The notes under the pieces were generated by a model. That model was not told where the DNA came from. It did not search any database and saw nothing but the letters and a program-made list of their open reading frames with translations. A program made the translations under genes and the position numbers. From NCBI RefSeq assembly GCF_001049755.1, contig NZ_CVLB01000001.1:1754995-1818994 (forward strand): DNA of 64,000 bases, read 5' to 3'. Below, in pieces: positions 7,114-16,970 of the stretch (the first letter of the stretch is position 1; every line of letters starts with the position of its first letter). This DNA comes from Brachyspira suanatina. GTDB lineage: Bacteria; Spirochaetota; Brachyspiria; Brachyspirales; Brachyspiraceae.

Positions 7114-9815
7114 TTTATATCTGATTCTCTCCTATTCCTTTTTTGTATTTTTGTTGTTTTTTGCACATTTTTTTTAATATAATTATCTATATTAAACATT
7201 ATATATTTAACATACCTTACATATGATGTTCTAGGATCTATTATATTTTTATATGAGAATATTTCATTATTATCTATAGTATAAAATACAATATCTCCAA
7301 AGAGAATAATATCATTATCATCTATGGCATTATCCATACCCATTAGATTGATTTTTATTCCAACTGATATAGATGTGTCTATGATTTTATATCCAACTAT
7401 ATATGAATTCTCATAATCTAATTCCATATCAAGAGAATCACTCAAATTCTTAAAAGTTTTTATTTTTACTTCTTTATTTCTATATTTTACAATAATATTT
7501 TCTTTTATATCATCATCTTCAAAAGAGAAATTAATATTTTGCATTTGATTAAATGGCTGTTTTATTTTAAAATCTGTTAATAACTGCTTAGATTTTTTTA
7601 TTTCTTCATCTGTCATTTCTACAGGACTTGCCAATGATAATTTATAATTTTTATTTAATTTAACTTCTTCATTATTTTCTATTGAAAAGAAGGTATTTGA
7701 TTTTCTATCATATTTAACTTGTTGTAATATTTTGTCATTTTTATTATATATAGTCCATATAAAAATATCTGCCAATGTACTCATAATATAATTTTCTGCA
7801 AATAATTTTTTCCAATCATCTGAGATCCATTTTTTACCTGTCATTAATGCTTTGTTGAGTCTTGATGCTTGAAATTTATATGTAACTTTTATATTATTTT
7901 TTATGCTGTAAAATTCATCTAATAAATTTTTACTTATATTATGATATTTATCTATTTTGGATACATATTCTTTTTTCTTATTATCGAATATTTTTTCAAT
8001 ATCTAATTTTTCATTTATATACAATGTGAAAGAATAATAATCATCTTTTAATAATTTCTTACCTTCTTTGTCTATTCCAAAATCAAGTATTATATTATCA
8101 GATAGTTTATCTTCTGAAATATCCAATTTTTTTGCTGCAGCTTTAAATGCTAATTTTGAAGTATTTTTTATTTGATAATATTTAAAATTATTTGATATAT
8201 AATCAATAAGAATAAGAGAATAAAGACTTCCATTAAAAGCTAATGTAGATATTGCATAATTAGCTAGAGATATTCTTCCTGATTCGCACCATTCTTTCAA
8301 ATTATATCCAACTTTTTCTATTTTATAGTCTGATTCATATACTAAATATGGAATCATTACATATTTATAGGTTGTGTCAGCACCTTCAAATATCCATCTA
8401 TCATATATAGTTTTTATTACATTAATAAATGAATTAAAATCAAAATACGAGATTATTTTATCTAGATCTTTTATTTTTGTAGGAGCTTTTAATCTTGAAT
8501 ATTCTAAATATATATATTTAATTATAATTATAGGTATATTTTGATTAGAATCTTTGCTTTTTACTCCATACAATAAAGATTCATCTAAGCATAATAAATT
8601 TTTTTCAAATTTTTTATTATAGTTCTTATTTACAAAATTTACTATACTGTCAATATCTTTAAAACCAGAATTAATTATTTTTTTATTTTTCCATCTTTTT
8701 AATATATCTCTGGCTAAATCATTATCCAAAGTTTTTAAATATTCATAGGATTCTTTTTTCTTACGGTTAATTATTTTTATTGCAGCTTTTCTTATATTTT
8801 GAGATTTATTTTCTAAAAGTGAGCATAATATTTTACTTGATCCGAAATCTATTTCTTTACTGTAAAGTTCATTTAAAAATGGTATAAAGTTTTTACTGTT
8901 TTTGGTAACTCTTTTAACAAAATTTTTATTTGTAAATAAACTTTCAAAATATTCAGAATTCTTTTTAATAAGAGAGTAAAAGAAACTATTAAACTCTCTA
9001 TTTTTTATCTGAACAGCAAATGAATCATAGTATGATATTCTATCATTATAAGAATAAAAGAATATATAAGAAATAATAATATCAGCCAAAGTTACATTAA
9101 GATTAGTTAAATAGTCTAAACTTTCCTGATATGTTGTAGCAAATCCTTCTTTTCTTATCAACATCAAATAGGTTAATGCCTTGTAACTATTTGTTTTAAG
9201 TATTATATTAAGAAGTTTTTTAGATTTTTTTGAATAATCTGACAATAACAAAATATAATATATTCTATAATTATTTAATATTGAACTTTTTATAAATTCT
9301 ATATCATTATTACTAGGTGCTTTCTTTATATGATACGGCGTATAAGGCTTCAAAGCACTGAAATAACCGAATGCTGATTTTTTTACATGGAATTTTTTTA
9401 TTAAATCGTATCTCTTATCATCTTCGTATATTATATCATCATTTATTACAGTAATACTATTTGGAGTACCTAAATGTTCAACTACATTATATTTAACATA
9501 ATAAGAGTCATATATTTTCTGCATCAATAAATCTATTTTTTTATCAGCAATTTTTAAATTAGCTTTTTCATCTTCATTTCTTAATAGGATTGCTGTTAAT
9601 ATTAAATATATTCCGCAGTTATTACTAGTCTCTAATATTTTATATAATGAATAGAAATATTCTTTATCTTTATTATAAGTATAATTAGCCTCTCTTAGAA
9701 AATCCAAAGCATATATATCATTTTCTACTATTCCTCTATTGATAATACATATTTCTTTTTCTAAGTTGTATCCTTCATACCTTTTACTAAATAGAGAACT
9801 ATTAAATTTTTCCAT
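7110..9815 (-). CDS. Large DUF4132-domain protein (MolR/YehI-like)
   Basis: A 901-residue protein without signal peptide or membrane segments. The last ~250 residues fit the DUF4132 C-terminal domain: LNKALMTGKKWISDDWKKLF, then ADIFIWTIYN, then a LASPVEM segment and DFKIKQPFNQM. This pattern occurs in the E. coli MolR/YehI family, whose biochemical role is not settled. The long middle is helical and repetitive (NIRKAAIKIINRKKKES looks HEAT-like). The ATG follows AAAGAG. It shares ATGA with the downstream Dpm1-like gene, a pairing with no obvious functional reason. Asn, Lys and Ile content is very high, as elsewhere in the window. Confidence 0.7.
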   Translation of the reverse strand: MEKFNSSLFSKRYEGYNLEKEICIINRGIVENDIYALDFLREANYTYNKDKEYFYSLYKILETSNNCGIYLILTAILLRNEDEKANLKIADKKIDLLMQKIYDSYYVKYNVVEHLGTPNSITVINDDIIYEDDKRYDLIKKFHVKKSAFGYFSALKPYTPYHIKKAPSNNDIEFIKSSILNNYRIYYILLLSDYSKKSKKLLNIILKTNSYKALTYLMLIRKEGFATTYQESLDYLTNLNVTLADIIISYIFFYSYNDRISYYDSFAVQIKNREFNSFFYSLIKKNSEYFESLFTNKNFVKRVTKNSKNFIPFLNELYSKEIDFGSSKILCSLLENKSQNIRKAAIKIINRKKKESYEYLKTLDNDLARDILKRWKNKKIINSGFKDIDSIVNFVNKNYNKKFEKNLLCLDESLLYGVKSKDSNQNIPIIIIKYIYLEYSRLKAPTKIKDLDKIISYFDFNSFINVIKTIYDRWIFEGADTTYKYVMIPYLVYESDYKIEKVGYNLKEWCESGRISLANYAISTLAFNGSLYSLILIDYISNNFKYYQIKNTSKLAFKAAAKKLDISEDKLSDNIILDFGIDKEGKKLLKDDYYSFTLYINEKLDIEKIFDNKKKEYVSKIDKYHNISKNLLDEFYSIKNNIKVTYKFQASRLNKALMTGKKWISDDWKKLFAENYIMSTLADIFIWTIYNKNDKILQQVKYDRKSNTFFSIENNEEVKLNKNYKLSLASPVEMTDEEIKKSKQLLTDFKIKQPFNQMQNINFSFEDDDIKENIIVKYRNKEVKIKTFKNLSDSLDMELDYENSYIVGYKIIDTSISVGIKINLMGMDNAIDDNDIILFGDIVFYTIDNNEIFSYKNIIDPRTSYVRYVKYIMFNIDNYIKKNVQKTTKIQKRNRRESDIK

Positions 9816-9891
9816 AAATTACTCTTTAATGTATTTTAAAAATCATTATTATTATACTATTAATCAAGCAAATAATAAATACTATATTAAT

Positions 9892-10920
9892 TTACATGTT
9901 TTTAACTGCTAATTGTCCGCATCCTGCTAATATTTCTTGACCTTGTTTAAATCTTTCCACAACTTCTATTCCATTATCTTTTAATATGGATTTAAATCTT
10001 AATATAATATCTTTATTAGGTCTTTGTAATTCAGGAGCATGTTCCACAGGATTCATAGGTATAACATTAACTTTGAAAGGAAATTCTTTCTTTAAATTTA
10101 CGAGTCTGTATGCATCATTAACAGAATCATTAACATCTTTTATAAGCACCCACTCAAAAGTAATCATTCTTTTACCATTTCTGCTGTATCTTTTAAGTAT
10201 TGCCATAAGATTTTCTATAGGATATCTTTTATTAATAGGCATAATTTTATCTCTTACATCATTTTTTAATGAATGTAAAGAAACAGCCAATCTGCAATCC
10301 AAATCTCTTTCTATTAACTGCTTTATTCCTGCAACTTCTCCTGATGTTGATATTGTAATATGTCTTATGCCTAAATTAAAACCTTTAAATGAATTTATAG
10401 TATCTATTGCTTTAAAAAGGTTTTTAGTATTAGCTAAAGGCTCCCCCATACCCATAAATACTATAGAATTTACCTTTTTTGTTACAGCTCTCATAAGTAA
10501 AAATTCAGCAAGTATCTCATCAGCTGTAAGATTTCTTGATAGTCCCATACTTCCTGTAGCACAAAAAGCACATCCATAACCGCATCCTACCTGAGATGAT
10601 AAACAGAAAGTTACCCTGTCTTTTTTATTCAATATAACTGATTCTATTTTTTTCTTATCGTACAGGGAAATTAGCAACTTTTGTGTTCCATATTCATCTT
10701 CTGATATAGTTTCTATTTTTGAATTGTGAATAAAATAGTATTCATCTAATAAATTTCTCAAATTCTTAGGTATATTGCTCATATCCTCAAAACTTATAGC
10801 ATACTTTTTATATATCCAATTAAGTATTTGTGAGGCATGGAATTTAGGAAAATTATTTTCTATACAGAATTTAGATAATTCATCTTCTGAAACATTCATT
10901 ATAGATATTTTTTTAGCCAT
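9892..10920 (-). CDS. rlmN: 23S rRNA A2503 / tRNA A37 C2-methyltransferase RlmN
   Basis: A 342-residue radical SAM methyltransferase of normal RlmN length. The iron-sulfur motif is CGYGCAFCATGSMGLSRNL (C-x3-C-x2-C). GMGEPLANT and the ITISTSG segment bind SAM, and the C-terminal region ends EILAGCGQLAVKNM, where the cysteine in AGCGQL is the methyl-carrying catalytic residue. It methylates C2 of A2503 in 23S rRNA, and in some bacteria A37 of tRNA, with effects on proofreading and on antibiotics at the peptidyl-transferase centre. It stands 76 bp upstream of the DUF4132 gene on the same strand, so co-transcription is possible. Confidence 0.96.
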   Translation of the reverse strand: MAKKISIMNVSEDELSKFCIENNFPKFHASQILNWIYKKYAISFEDMSNIPKNLRNLLDEYYFIHNSKIETISEDEYGTQKLLISLYDKKKIESVILNKKDRVTFCLSSQVGCGYGCAFCATGSMGLSRNLTADEILAEFLLMRAVTKKVNSIVFMGMGEPLANTKNLFKAIDTINSFKGFNLGIRHITISTSGEVAGIKQLIERDLDCRLAVSLHSLKNDVRDKIMPINKRYPIENLMAILKRYSRNGKRMITFEWVLIKDVNDSVNDAYRLVNLKKEFPFKVNVIPMNPVEHAPELQRPNKDIILRFKSILKDNGIEVVERFKQGQEILAGCGQLAVKNM

Positions 10921-10963
10921 ATTTTAATAGTTAATAACCTCTTTAACTGTATTAAAATTATAA

Positions 10964-11058
10964 TAGCTGATAACATTATTATTCATAAGCTATCAGCTAA
11001 TTAATTTTTAAAAATTCATCGTATTATAAAAATATTTTATTGCTTATAACCTATAAGC
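10964..11058. repeat. Two short inverted repeats between rlmN and the FmdB gene
   Basis: TAGCTGATA (10964-10972) pairs with TATCAGCTA (10991-10999). GCTTATA (11042-11048) pairs with TATAAGC (11052-11058) around a three-base loop. The second lies just past the stop of the minus-strand zinc-ribbon gene and could act as a weak terminator, though its U-tract is poor. Confidence 0.4.
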
Positions 11059-11072
11059 TATTATTTAACCCC

Positions 11073-11312
11073 TCAGCAGCTTTTATTAGGAGTGCTTCCT
11101 GAATTACCGCTTGATGAACTAGAGCCGCCTTTATTTTTATAATCATTAACATAGAATCCTTTTCCTTTAAAAATGATACCGCTATTTAAAGATATCATTC
11201 TTTTTGCCTCGCTTCCGCATTCAGGGCAAGTCGCTTTAGCTTCAGCGGTTATTGATTGAAATTCTTCAAATTCATGTCCGCATTTTTCACATTTATATTC
11301 ATAAGTAGGCAT
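11073..11312 (-). CDS. FmdB-family zinc ribbon protein
   Basis: A 79-residue protein starting MPTYEYKCEKCGHEFEEFQ, with a second pair CPECGS: the CxxC…CxxC zinc ribbon of the FmdB/CxxC-CxxC-SSSS family. The C-terminus is a flexible Gly/Ser-rich tail (SSSSGNSGSTPNKSC), also typical. The family was named from a putative regulator of formamidase expression, but its general function is unknown. ATG is preceded by AAAGGAAAA. It is flanked by AT-rich gaps of about 150 bp on both sides and is probably monocistronic. Confidence 0.9.
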   Translation of the reverse strand: MPTYEYKCEKCGHEFEEFQSITAEAKATCPECGSEAKRMISLNSGIIFKGKGFYVNDYKNKGGSSSSSGNSGSTPNKSC

Positions 11313-11470
11313 AATTTTTTCCTTTTTAAACTAAAAATTAAATTATAATTTAATAATATATTATTTAAACAAAAATCTGTCAAGTGAATTTATTTCTACA
11401 TTATTATATTAGTATTTTATAATAATAAATTTTGATAATTTTTGTACTTAAATTAAATAAAGTAATATAA

Positions 11471-13024
11471 TTATAGTATAGCTTTATTTATTTCATTAAA
11501 TTTTTCTTTTAAAAGCATCATATAATCATGATATTTATTTGCAAGATTATCATCAGGTTCTATGATTGTACTGCCAATCAAAGAATTTCTTATATCATCT
11601 AATGAAATTTTTTTTCCTAATAATAAAACAGCAGATACAGCAGCACCAAGAGAAGCACCTCCTGAAGGAAGTATTTTTATAGGGCATTTCCAAATATTTG
11701 CTATTATTTTTAATATTTCTTTATCTTTTGTGGGACCTCCTGTAACAGCAATATCTATTTTATGAGAAGAAGTAAATTGCTCAGAGTATAAAGCTACTAA
11801 TCCCAAAGAACTTAATACTATTCCTTTATAGTCACTATCAAAAGAAGGAGCTGAATGATATCTTTTTATAGGGAATGCTCTGCTTATAGGCACTGATTCA
11901 TTTTCTTTCTGCCATAGAACAAGAGGCATATTGTCAATATTTTTTTCTAAAGATTCTGTAATTTCTTTATAATCTCTAGTATATAATTTCATGACTTCAT
12001 CCCATAATATAGCACCATTAGTTCGGCAGAATATCATAAAAGGATTTCCTATTCCATCATACATAGCATTTGATACTCCAGAATAATCTCTGCTGTTCTC
12101 ATCAATATCAAGCATATAGACAAAACTAGTTCCTAATGATAATATATCTCCTTTATATAAAACCTTTGTTTGAGGATTATCACCGCTTCCTATTCCAACT
12201 ATACATTCGCTGTCAAATCCATATTTTTCTATAAAATATTCGCTTACATATCCCGCAAAACTAGAAGGATCATTTATACTTCCTAATTTTTCTTTTAAAT
12301 CATTTGATACAGTATTTAATAAAGTGTCATTCCATTCCCTTTTTGTATAATCCATTAAACTCATTCCTGAAGCATTTCCAAAATCTACAGGTATATTATC
12401 TTTTGCTGTTAATATTGATGCTATAAATGTATTTAATAAAAATATTTTGTATGTGTTTTTTGATAAGTCTTGATTATTATCAAAATTATATTTTATTACA
12501 GCACCTGTAAATCTAAGAGGAGAATTTGAAGCTGTTATTTTTATCATATTATCCTTTCCGCCTACTGCATTTCTCAATTCTTCAGCCTGTTTTTGAGTGC
12601 ATGAAGTTCTCCATATAGGAGCATAATCATAGGAATATGAATTATTTAATATTTCAGCTAAACTATTATTTACTGATGATTTTTCCCTTAATTTTTCTAT
12701 ATTCGATTTATATTTTTCTGAAAGATAAACATGTCCATGCTGCTGAGCTGATATTTGTATTGCTTTTATATCTTTAGTATTGAATTGTTGTTTGAGCTGT
12801 AACAGAGCTTTATCTAATGCTGCTAAAAAAATATTTATATCCTGTTCAGCCTTTCCTTTTATATTTGAATCTATTAACAATGTATTTTTATTCATTTTTG
12901 AATATTTCATTTCTTCCAATGAATTGAATGGTATAGAAATATTTAATTCATTTTTATAATTTTCACAATTTATAATGCTTAAAGTGATACTTTGTGTACT
13001 TAAATCTATCCCTAATGTATACAT
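11471..13024 (-). CDS. FGGY carbohydrate kinase, xylulokinase-like
   Basis: A 517-residue FGGY-family sugar kinase: N-terminal ATPase lobe YTLGIDLSTQS, substrate-site motif ISAQQHGHVYL, and C-terminal lobe VTGGPTKDKEIL…PSGGASLGAA. The QQHG motif and APIWRTSCTQKQAEEL resemble the eukaryotic-type xylulokinase branch (XYLB), so D-xylulose phosphorylation feeding the pentose phosphate pathway is the best guess; another ketose is possible. A frame with a TTG start extends to 13039, but the ATG at 13024 has AAGGA seven bases before it and starts directly at the conserved strand. No isomerase or sugar transporter is next to it, which leaves the substrate open. Confidence 0.78.
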   Translation of the reverse strand: MYTLGIDLSTQSITLSIINCENYKNELNISIPFNSLEEMKYSKMNKNTLLIDSNIKGKAEQDINIFLAALDKALLQLKQQFNTKDIKAIQISAQQHGHVYLSEKYKSNIEKLREKSSVNNSLAEILNNSYSYDYAPIWRTSCTQKQAEELRNAVGGKDNMIKITASNSPLRFTGAVIKYNFDNNQDLSKNTYKIFLLNTFIASILTAKDNIPVDFGNASGMSLMDYTKREWNDTLLNTVSNDLKEKLGSINDPSSFAGYVSEYFIEKYGFDSECIVGIGSGDNPQTKVLYKGDILSLGTSFVYMLDIDENSRDYSGVSNAMYDGIGNPFMIFCRTNGAILWDEVMKLYTRDYKEITESLEKNIDNMPLVLWQKENESVPISRAFPIKRYHSAPSFDSDYKGIVLSSLGLVALYSEQFTSSHKIDIAVTGGPTKDKEILKIIANIWKCPIKILPSGGASLGAAVSAVLLLGKKISLDDIRNSLIGSTIIEPDDNLANKYHDYMMLLKEKFNEINKAIL

Positions 13025-13196
13025 ACTATTATCCTTCAAAATATTTGTTAAATTATTTTGTTAAAAACTATACATTAAAGGTATAAAAAATATATATGAA
13101 AAATTATTTTTTTAATATATTTTTGAAAATTAATTTATGTATTTTAATATTTGTAAAAACTGTATAAATATTTGTATGAGATTTAAAACTTATATA

Positions 13197-14906
13197 TTAT
13201 TTTTTGGCATGTTCAAGCATTTCTTCAGCATGTTTAATGCTTGCTTCTGTGATTTCTTTTCCTGTTATCATTCTTGCTATTTCTTTAACTCTCATACTAT
13301 CATCAAGTTCTTCAATAGTTGATGTAACGATATCATCACCTTCATTCTTTGTAACTTTAAAATGATTATTAGCATATATTGCAATCTGTGCCAAGTGAGT
13401 AACGCTAAGCACCTGCTTTCTTTTTGATAATGCTGCTATTTTTTCACCTATAACTTCGGCAATCCTTCCGCCAACTCCAACATCTATTTCATCGAATACA
13501 CAAGTTTCACAATAGTCCCCTAAAGAAAGTACATTTTTCAATGAAAGCATTATTCTTGATATTTCACCGCCTGATGCAATTTTTCTAAGAGGCTGAAACA
13601 TACTTTGCTTATTTGGCGCTATTATAAATTCTATATTATCAATACCAGTAGAATTAGCTTTTAAATTAGATCCGTCTATATTAAGTATACCGTCATCATC
13701 TTCATCTAAAGTTATTTCAACATCAAATTTCGTAGATGACATACCTAAATCATTCATCTCGCTTTCTATTGCTTTAATAAAATCATCTTTTCTGTTATGT
13801 CTTATATCAGATATTTCTTTTGCAAGTATAGAAGTTTTTTTTCTTAATTCTTCTATTTCTTTTTTTAAGTTTTCAATATCCTCTTCAGAGAAATTGAGAG
13901 AGTCTAATTTTTCTTTAGCTTCTTTGGCATAAGATATTATTTCTTTTATATTAGAACCATATTTCTTTTTTAGATTATTAATGAAGAAAAGTCTCTCATT
14001 AAGAGATTGAAGTTCTTCAGGATCAAATTTTGTTTTTGATCTTATTTCTGTTAAAACAGTTTTTATATCTTCAAGATTTAATGTTATACCTTCTATCTGT
14101 GATGCAATATCTGAAAGTCTGCTGTCGTATTTTGATATGCTTTGTAATGCTGAAATACTTCTTGTTAATTTTGTATAAGCTCCTGATTCGCTTCCAAATA
14201 TATCCTTATTAATAGAAGAAAGTGATGAAGCTATGCTTTCTGCATTTGACATCATAGTAATATCATTTTTTATATCATCATCTTCATTTGGCTTTAATTT
14301 AGCTTTTTCTATTTCATCTATAGCATATTCTAAAAAAGATTTTTCTTTTAATATGTTATTTTTATTCTGAGATATTTCATTATGCTGCTTTATTAATTTT
14401 GTAAGCTTATTATAATGATTTTTATAATTTTCTAATTTATCATCGATATTTAAATAACTATCATAAAAGTTTAAATGATTAGCAGGATTAAAAAGAGACT
14501 GATGTTCATGCTGTCCATGTATATCTACTATTAAATCACCAAGCTCTTTTAATTCAGCAACTTTAACGCCTACATTATTTATAAATGATTTGCTTTTTCC
14601 ATCTTTAGTAATTTCTCTTTTTATATTAAGCTCATCATTATTAATTTCTATATTCCATTCTTTTAATTTATTTTTTACGATATCTGCAGATGACTGAAGA
14701 GAAAAATTTCCTGAGACTATTAATCTGTCTCCATTAGCTCCAACCATTCTAGTAGAGCCTTTTTCACCTGTAATGAGTTCTAATGCACTGATTATAATAC
14801 TTTTACCAGCACCAGTTTCTCCTGTAAGCACATTAAAACCGCTGCTGAAATTTATTTTTAATTTATCTATTAATACAAAATTTCTAATTTCGAGATATTT
14901 AAGCAT
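13197..14906 (-). CDS. recN: DNA repair ATPase RecN
   Basis: A 569-residue SMC-like protein of usual RecN length. The N-terminal ATPase half has Walker A GETGAGKSIII and IHGQHEHQSLF; a long coiled-coil middle (residues about 150-370) is rich in Glu/Lys/Leu; the C-terminal half has the ABC signature region ASGGEISRIMLSLK, Walker B TCVFDEIDVGVGG and VTHLAQIA. RecN acts early in recombinational repair of double-strand breaks. It overlaps nadK by one base (TAATG), the common nadK-recN order in many bacteria. No LexA-type operator was recognised, and the upstream promoter would be that of nadK. Confidence 0.96.
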   Translation of the reverse strand: MLKYLEIRNFVLIDKLKINFSSGFNVLTGETGAGKSIIISALELITGEKGSTRMVGANGDRLIVSGNFSLQSSADIVKNKLKEWNIEINNDELNIKREITKDGKSKSFINNVGVKVAELKELGDLIVDIHGQHEHQSLFNPANHLNFYDSYLNIDDKLENYKNHYNKLTKLIKQHNEISQNKNNILKEKSFLEYAIDEIEKAKLKPNEDDDIKNDITMMSNAESIASSLSSINKDIFGSESGAYTKLTRSISALQSISKYDSRLSDIASQIEGITLNLEDIKTVLTEIRSKTKFDPEELQSLNERLFFINNLKKKYGSNIKEIISYAKEAKEKLDSLNFSEEDIENLKKEIEELRKKTSILAKEISDIRHNRKDDFIKAIESEMNDLGMSSTKFDVEITLDEDDDGILNIDGSNLKANSTGIDNIEFIIAPNKQSMFQPLRKIASGGEISRIMLSLKNVLSLGDYCETCVFDEIDVGVGGRIAEVIGEKIAALSKRKQVLSVTHLAQIAIYANNHFKVTKNEGDDIVTSTIEELDDSMRVKEIARMITGKEITEASIKHAEEMLEHAKK

Positions 14907-15775
14907 TATCTACCCCAATTAAGTTTATTCCTAAGTATATCATAAAATAGTCTTTTTGAACTTTGAAATATATAACAATTTTTATTGCTGATTTTTGCTA
15001 TTATCTTATCATCATTTTTAAATTGACATATATCATATCCGTCTATTGTTATCATAGCCTTTAATGATTTTTCTGTCAATTCTAACTCTATATTATCGCA
15101 TTTAGGAATAACAAGCGGTCTGAAAGTCAATGAATGAGGCGCTATAGGTACAAAAGATATTGCATCAATGGTAGGGGCAAGTATAGGACCTCCGGCACTT
15201 AAAGCATAAGCTGTTGAACCTGTGGGAGTTGCTATTACAACACCATCGCCAACTATTGAAGATATTAATTTACCCGATATTGTAATGTTTATATATATTG
15301 CTCTGCCGTCACATTTTCCTAAAACTAATTCATTTACAGCAAGATATTCTTTATATGCCTTATTTCCTTTTGAATAAATATTTACAGATAATAATGTTCT
15401 AGGCTCTATTTCATATAATGTTTTTTTATCCTCAAAATATTCTTCTAATATTAAATATGCTTCTTCAGGAGGTATTTCTGAAATAAACCCTAATGTACCA
15501 TTATATATAGGAAGAACTGATATATCGTATTTTATAGCTATTTTCAAAGCGGAAAGCAATGTTCCATCTCCACCTATTGATATTAACATTGACACATTTT
15601 TTAATTCTTTTGCTGCTTTTTTTATATTATTGTGAGATGATATATCATAATCTATTATTATAGCTTCTATATTATATTTTTTTATTATACTATTTATTTT
15701 TTTTAAAATTCCATCAGTATCAGTTCTAAGAACATTAACTATGATTCCTATTTGTTGCTTTTTTCTATTGTTCAT
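14906..15775 (-). CDS. nadK: NAD kinase
   Basis: A 289-residue ATP-NAD kinase making NADP. Diagnostic motifs: the catalytic MLISIGGDGTLLSALK (GGDGT), the NE in YLAVNELVLGKCDGRA, and the glycine-rich PTGSTAYALSAGGPILAP. It has the usual bacterial length. The stop overlaps the recN start by one base, so the two are translationally coupled. Upstream are 112 bp to the plsC start on the other strand, which must hold divergent promoters. Confidence 0.97.
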   Translation of the reverse strand: MNNRKKQQIGIIVNVLRTDTDGILKKINSIIKKYNIEAIIIDYDISSHNNIKKAAKELKNVSMLISIGGDGTLLSALKIAIKYDISVLPIYNGTLGFISEIPPEEAYLILEEYFEDKKTLYEIEPRTLLSVNIYSKGNKAYKEYLAVNELVLGKCDGRAIYINITISGKLISSIVGDGVVIATPTGSTAYALSAGGPILAPTIDAISFVPIAPHSLTFRPLVIPKCDNIELELTEKSLKAMITIDGYDICQFKNDDKIIAKISNKNCYIFQSSKRLFYDILRNKLNWGR

Positions 15776-15887
15776 AATTATTAATATTGATTTAATTAAA
15801 AAAAATTTCTATTAATTATACCAAACAGTTATCAATATATCAAGTTTTATATTGATAATTTTTTATTTTTATAATAAACTATCTACT

Positions 15888-16634
15888 ATGATACTATTTA
15901 GTTTAATTTATTTTTTATTAAGTTTTATTTTTACATTATTATGCGTAATTATTGCATTTTCAGCTTATCCTTTTATAAGATTATTCTCTAAAAGAAAAGC
16001 TTCACAATATGTTCATAGTATGGCGAAATTTTGGGGAAGCTCATTAATGAAAATGGCATTTATTTCTTTCAATATTGAAGGAAAAGAAAATTATGATCCT
16101 AGTAAAACTTATTTATTAACACCAAATCATCAAAGTGCATTTGACATATTTGCATGCTTCAGCATATTTAAGAAATCATTTGCATTCGTTTCAAAGGATA
16201 CTTATGGAAAAGTACCTTTAATTGGTTTTGGTATGTCGCTTTCTAATTATATATTTGTTAAAAGAGGTACTGTTGGTGCTGTAAAATCTATAGATGATAT
16301 GGAAGACAGATTAAAAAATAACATAAGTGTGGTTATTTATCCTGAAGGAACAAGAAGCGCTACTGGTGAAATAAAAAAACCTAAAAGAGGAATATTAAAA
16401 ATAGCAGAAAGATGTTCAGATATACCTGTTCTGCCTGTAGTTATATATGGTACTAAAGATATTATGAAAGCTAGAACTATTAAAATTACTCCATTTAAAA
16501 AGATAACTGTTAGATTTTTAGAACCTTTCTATTTCAAAGATATAAATGGCGATGATAATGCTAAATTAGATTATTGGTATGATATTATGACTAAAAATTA
16601 TAATGAATTAATAGATAAATTAATTTCAAAATAA
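15888..16634 (+). CDS. plsC: 1-acyl-sn-glycerol-3-phosphate acyltransferase
   Basis: About 248 residues: an N-terminal hydrophobic helix, then the acyltransferase blocks NHQSAFDIFACF (catalytic NHx4D), FVKRG, YPEGTRSATGE and PVLPVVIYGT. PlsC adds the second acyl chain to lysophosphatidic acid to make phosphatidic acid at the membrane. An upstream in-frame TTG at 15852 gives a longer frame, but the ATG at 15888 begins right at the membrane helix; neither has a strong ribosome site, so the start is uncertain. It is divergent from nadK and has no obvious operon partner downstream. Confidence 0.9.
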   Translation: MILFSLIYFLLSFIFTLLCVIIAFSAYPFIRLFSKRKASQYVHSMAKFWGSSLMKMAFISFNIEGKENYDPSKTYLLTPNHQSAFDIFACFSIFKKSFAFVSKDTYGKVPLIGFGMSLSNYIFVKRGTVGAVKSIDDMEDRLKNNISVVIYPEGTRSATGEIKKPKRGILKIAERCSDIPVLPVVIYGTKDIMKARTIKITPFKKITVRFLEPFYFKDINGDDNAKLDYWYDIMTKNYNELIDKLISK

Positions 16635-16970
16635 ATTTTTTTAATTATATAAAATCAATATAAACAATACTAATTAGTATATTTACTAATAAATGTTTTC
16701 AGTAAAATTTTACACATTACAATCATACTAAAAATTGATTAATTTAAAATATTTTTACTAATAAACTTACTTATTCATAATTATTGTATATTAATTATTA
16801 TATTTGTTATTTGATAGTAATTTATATATTACATATATAACAAAAAAATGTACATTATTTTCATACTATACTTGAAAAAAATAATCTTCATATTATAATA
16901 TTCAATAATATATACATATTATGTGTTTATATTAAACAAAAAAATCACTTAACAAATTAGGAGTATAAAA
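16635..16970. other. 336-bp non-coding AT-rich gap upstream of the hydrogenase
   Basis: No gene seen. It holds a short inverted repeat after plsC (ATTAGTA 16673-16679 with TACTAAT 16684-16690), the 12-mer TTTACTAATAAA twice (near 16683 and 16755), and a good promoter close to the hydrogenase gene. The length and repeated 12-mer leave room for a regulator site, but none is identified. Confidence 0.5.
16872..16899 (+). promoter_or_regulatory. Sigma-70-type promoter for the hydrogenase gene
   Basis: TTGAAA (16872-16877), a 16-bp spacer and TATAAT (16894-16899), about 70 bp before the GTG start. Confidence 0.6.

Noticed and set aside
9986-10579. 197-residue frame opposite rlmN
   Set aside because: It is a complete antisense shadow of a highly conserved enzyme, with no ribosome site of its own.
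16635-16970. A riboswitch or small RNA upstream of the hydrogenase
   Set aside because: I found no conserved riboswitch core or stable GC-containing fold; only AT-rich DNA, short repeats and a promoter.
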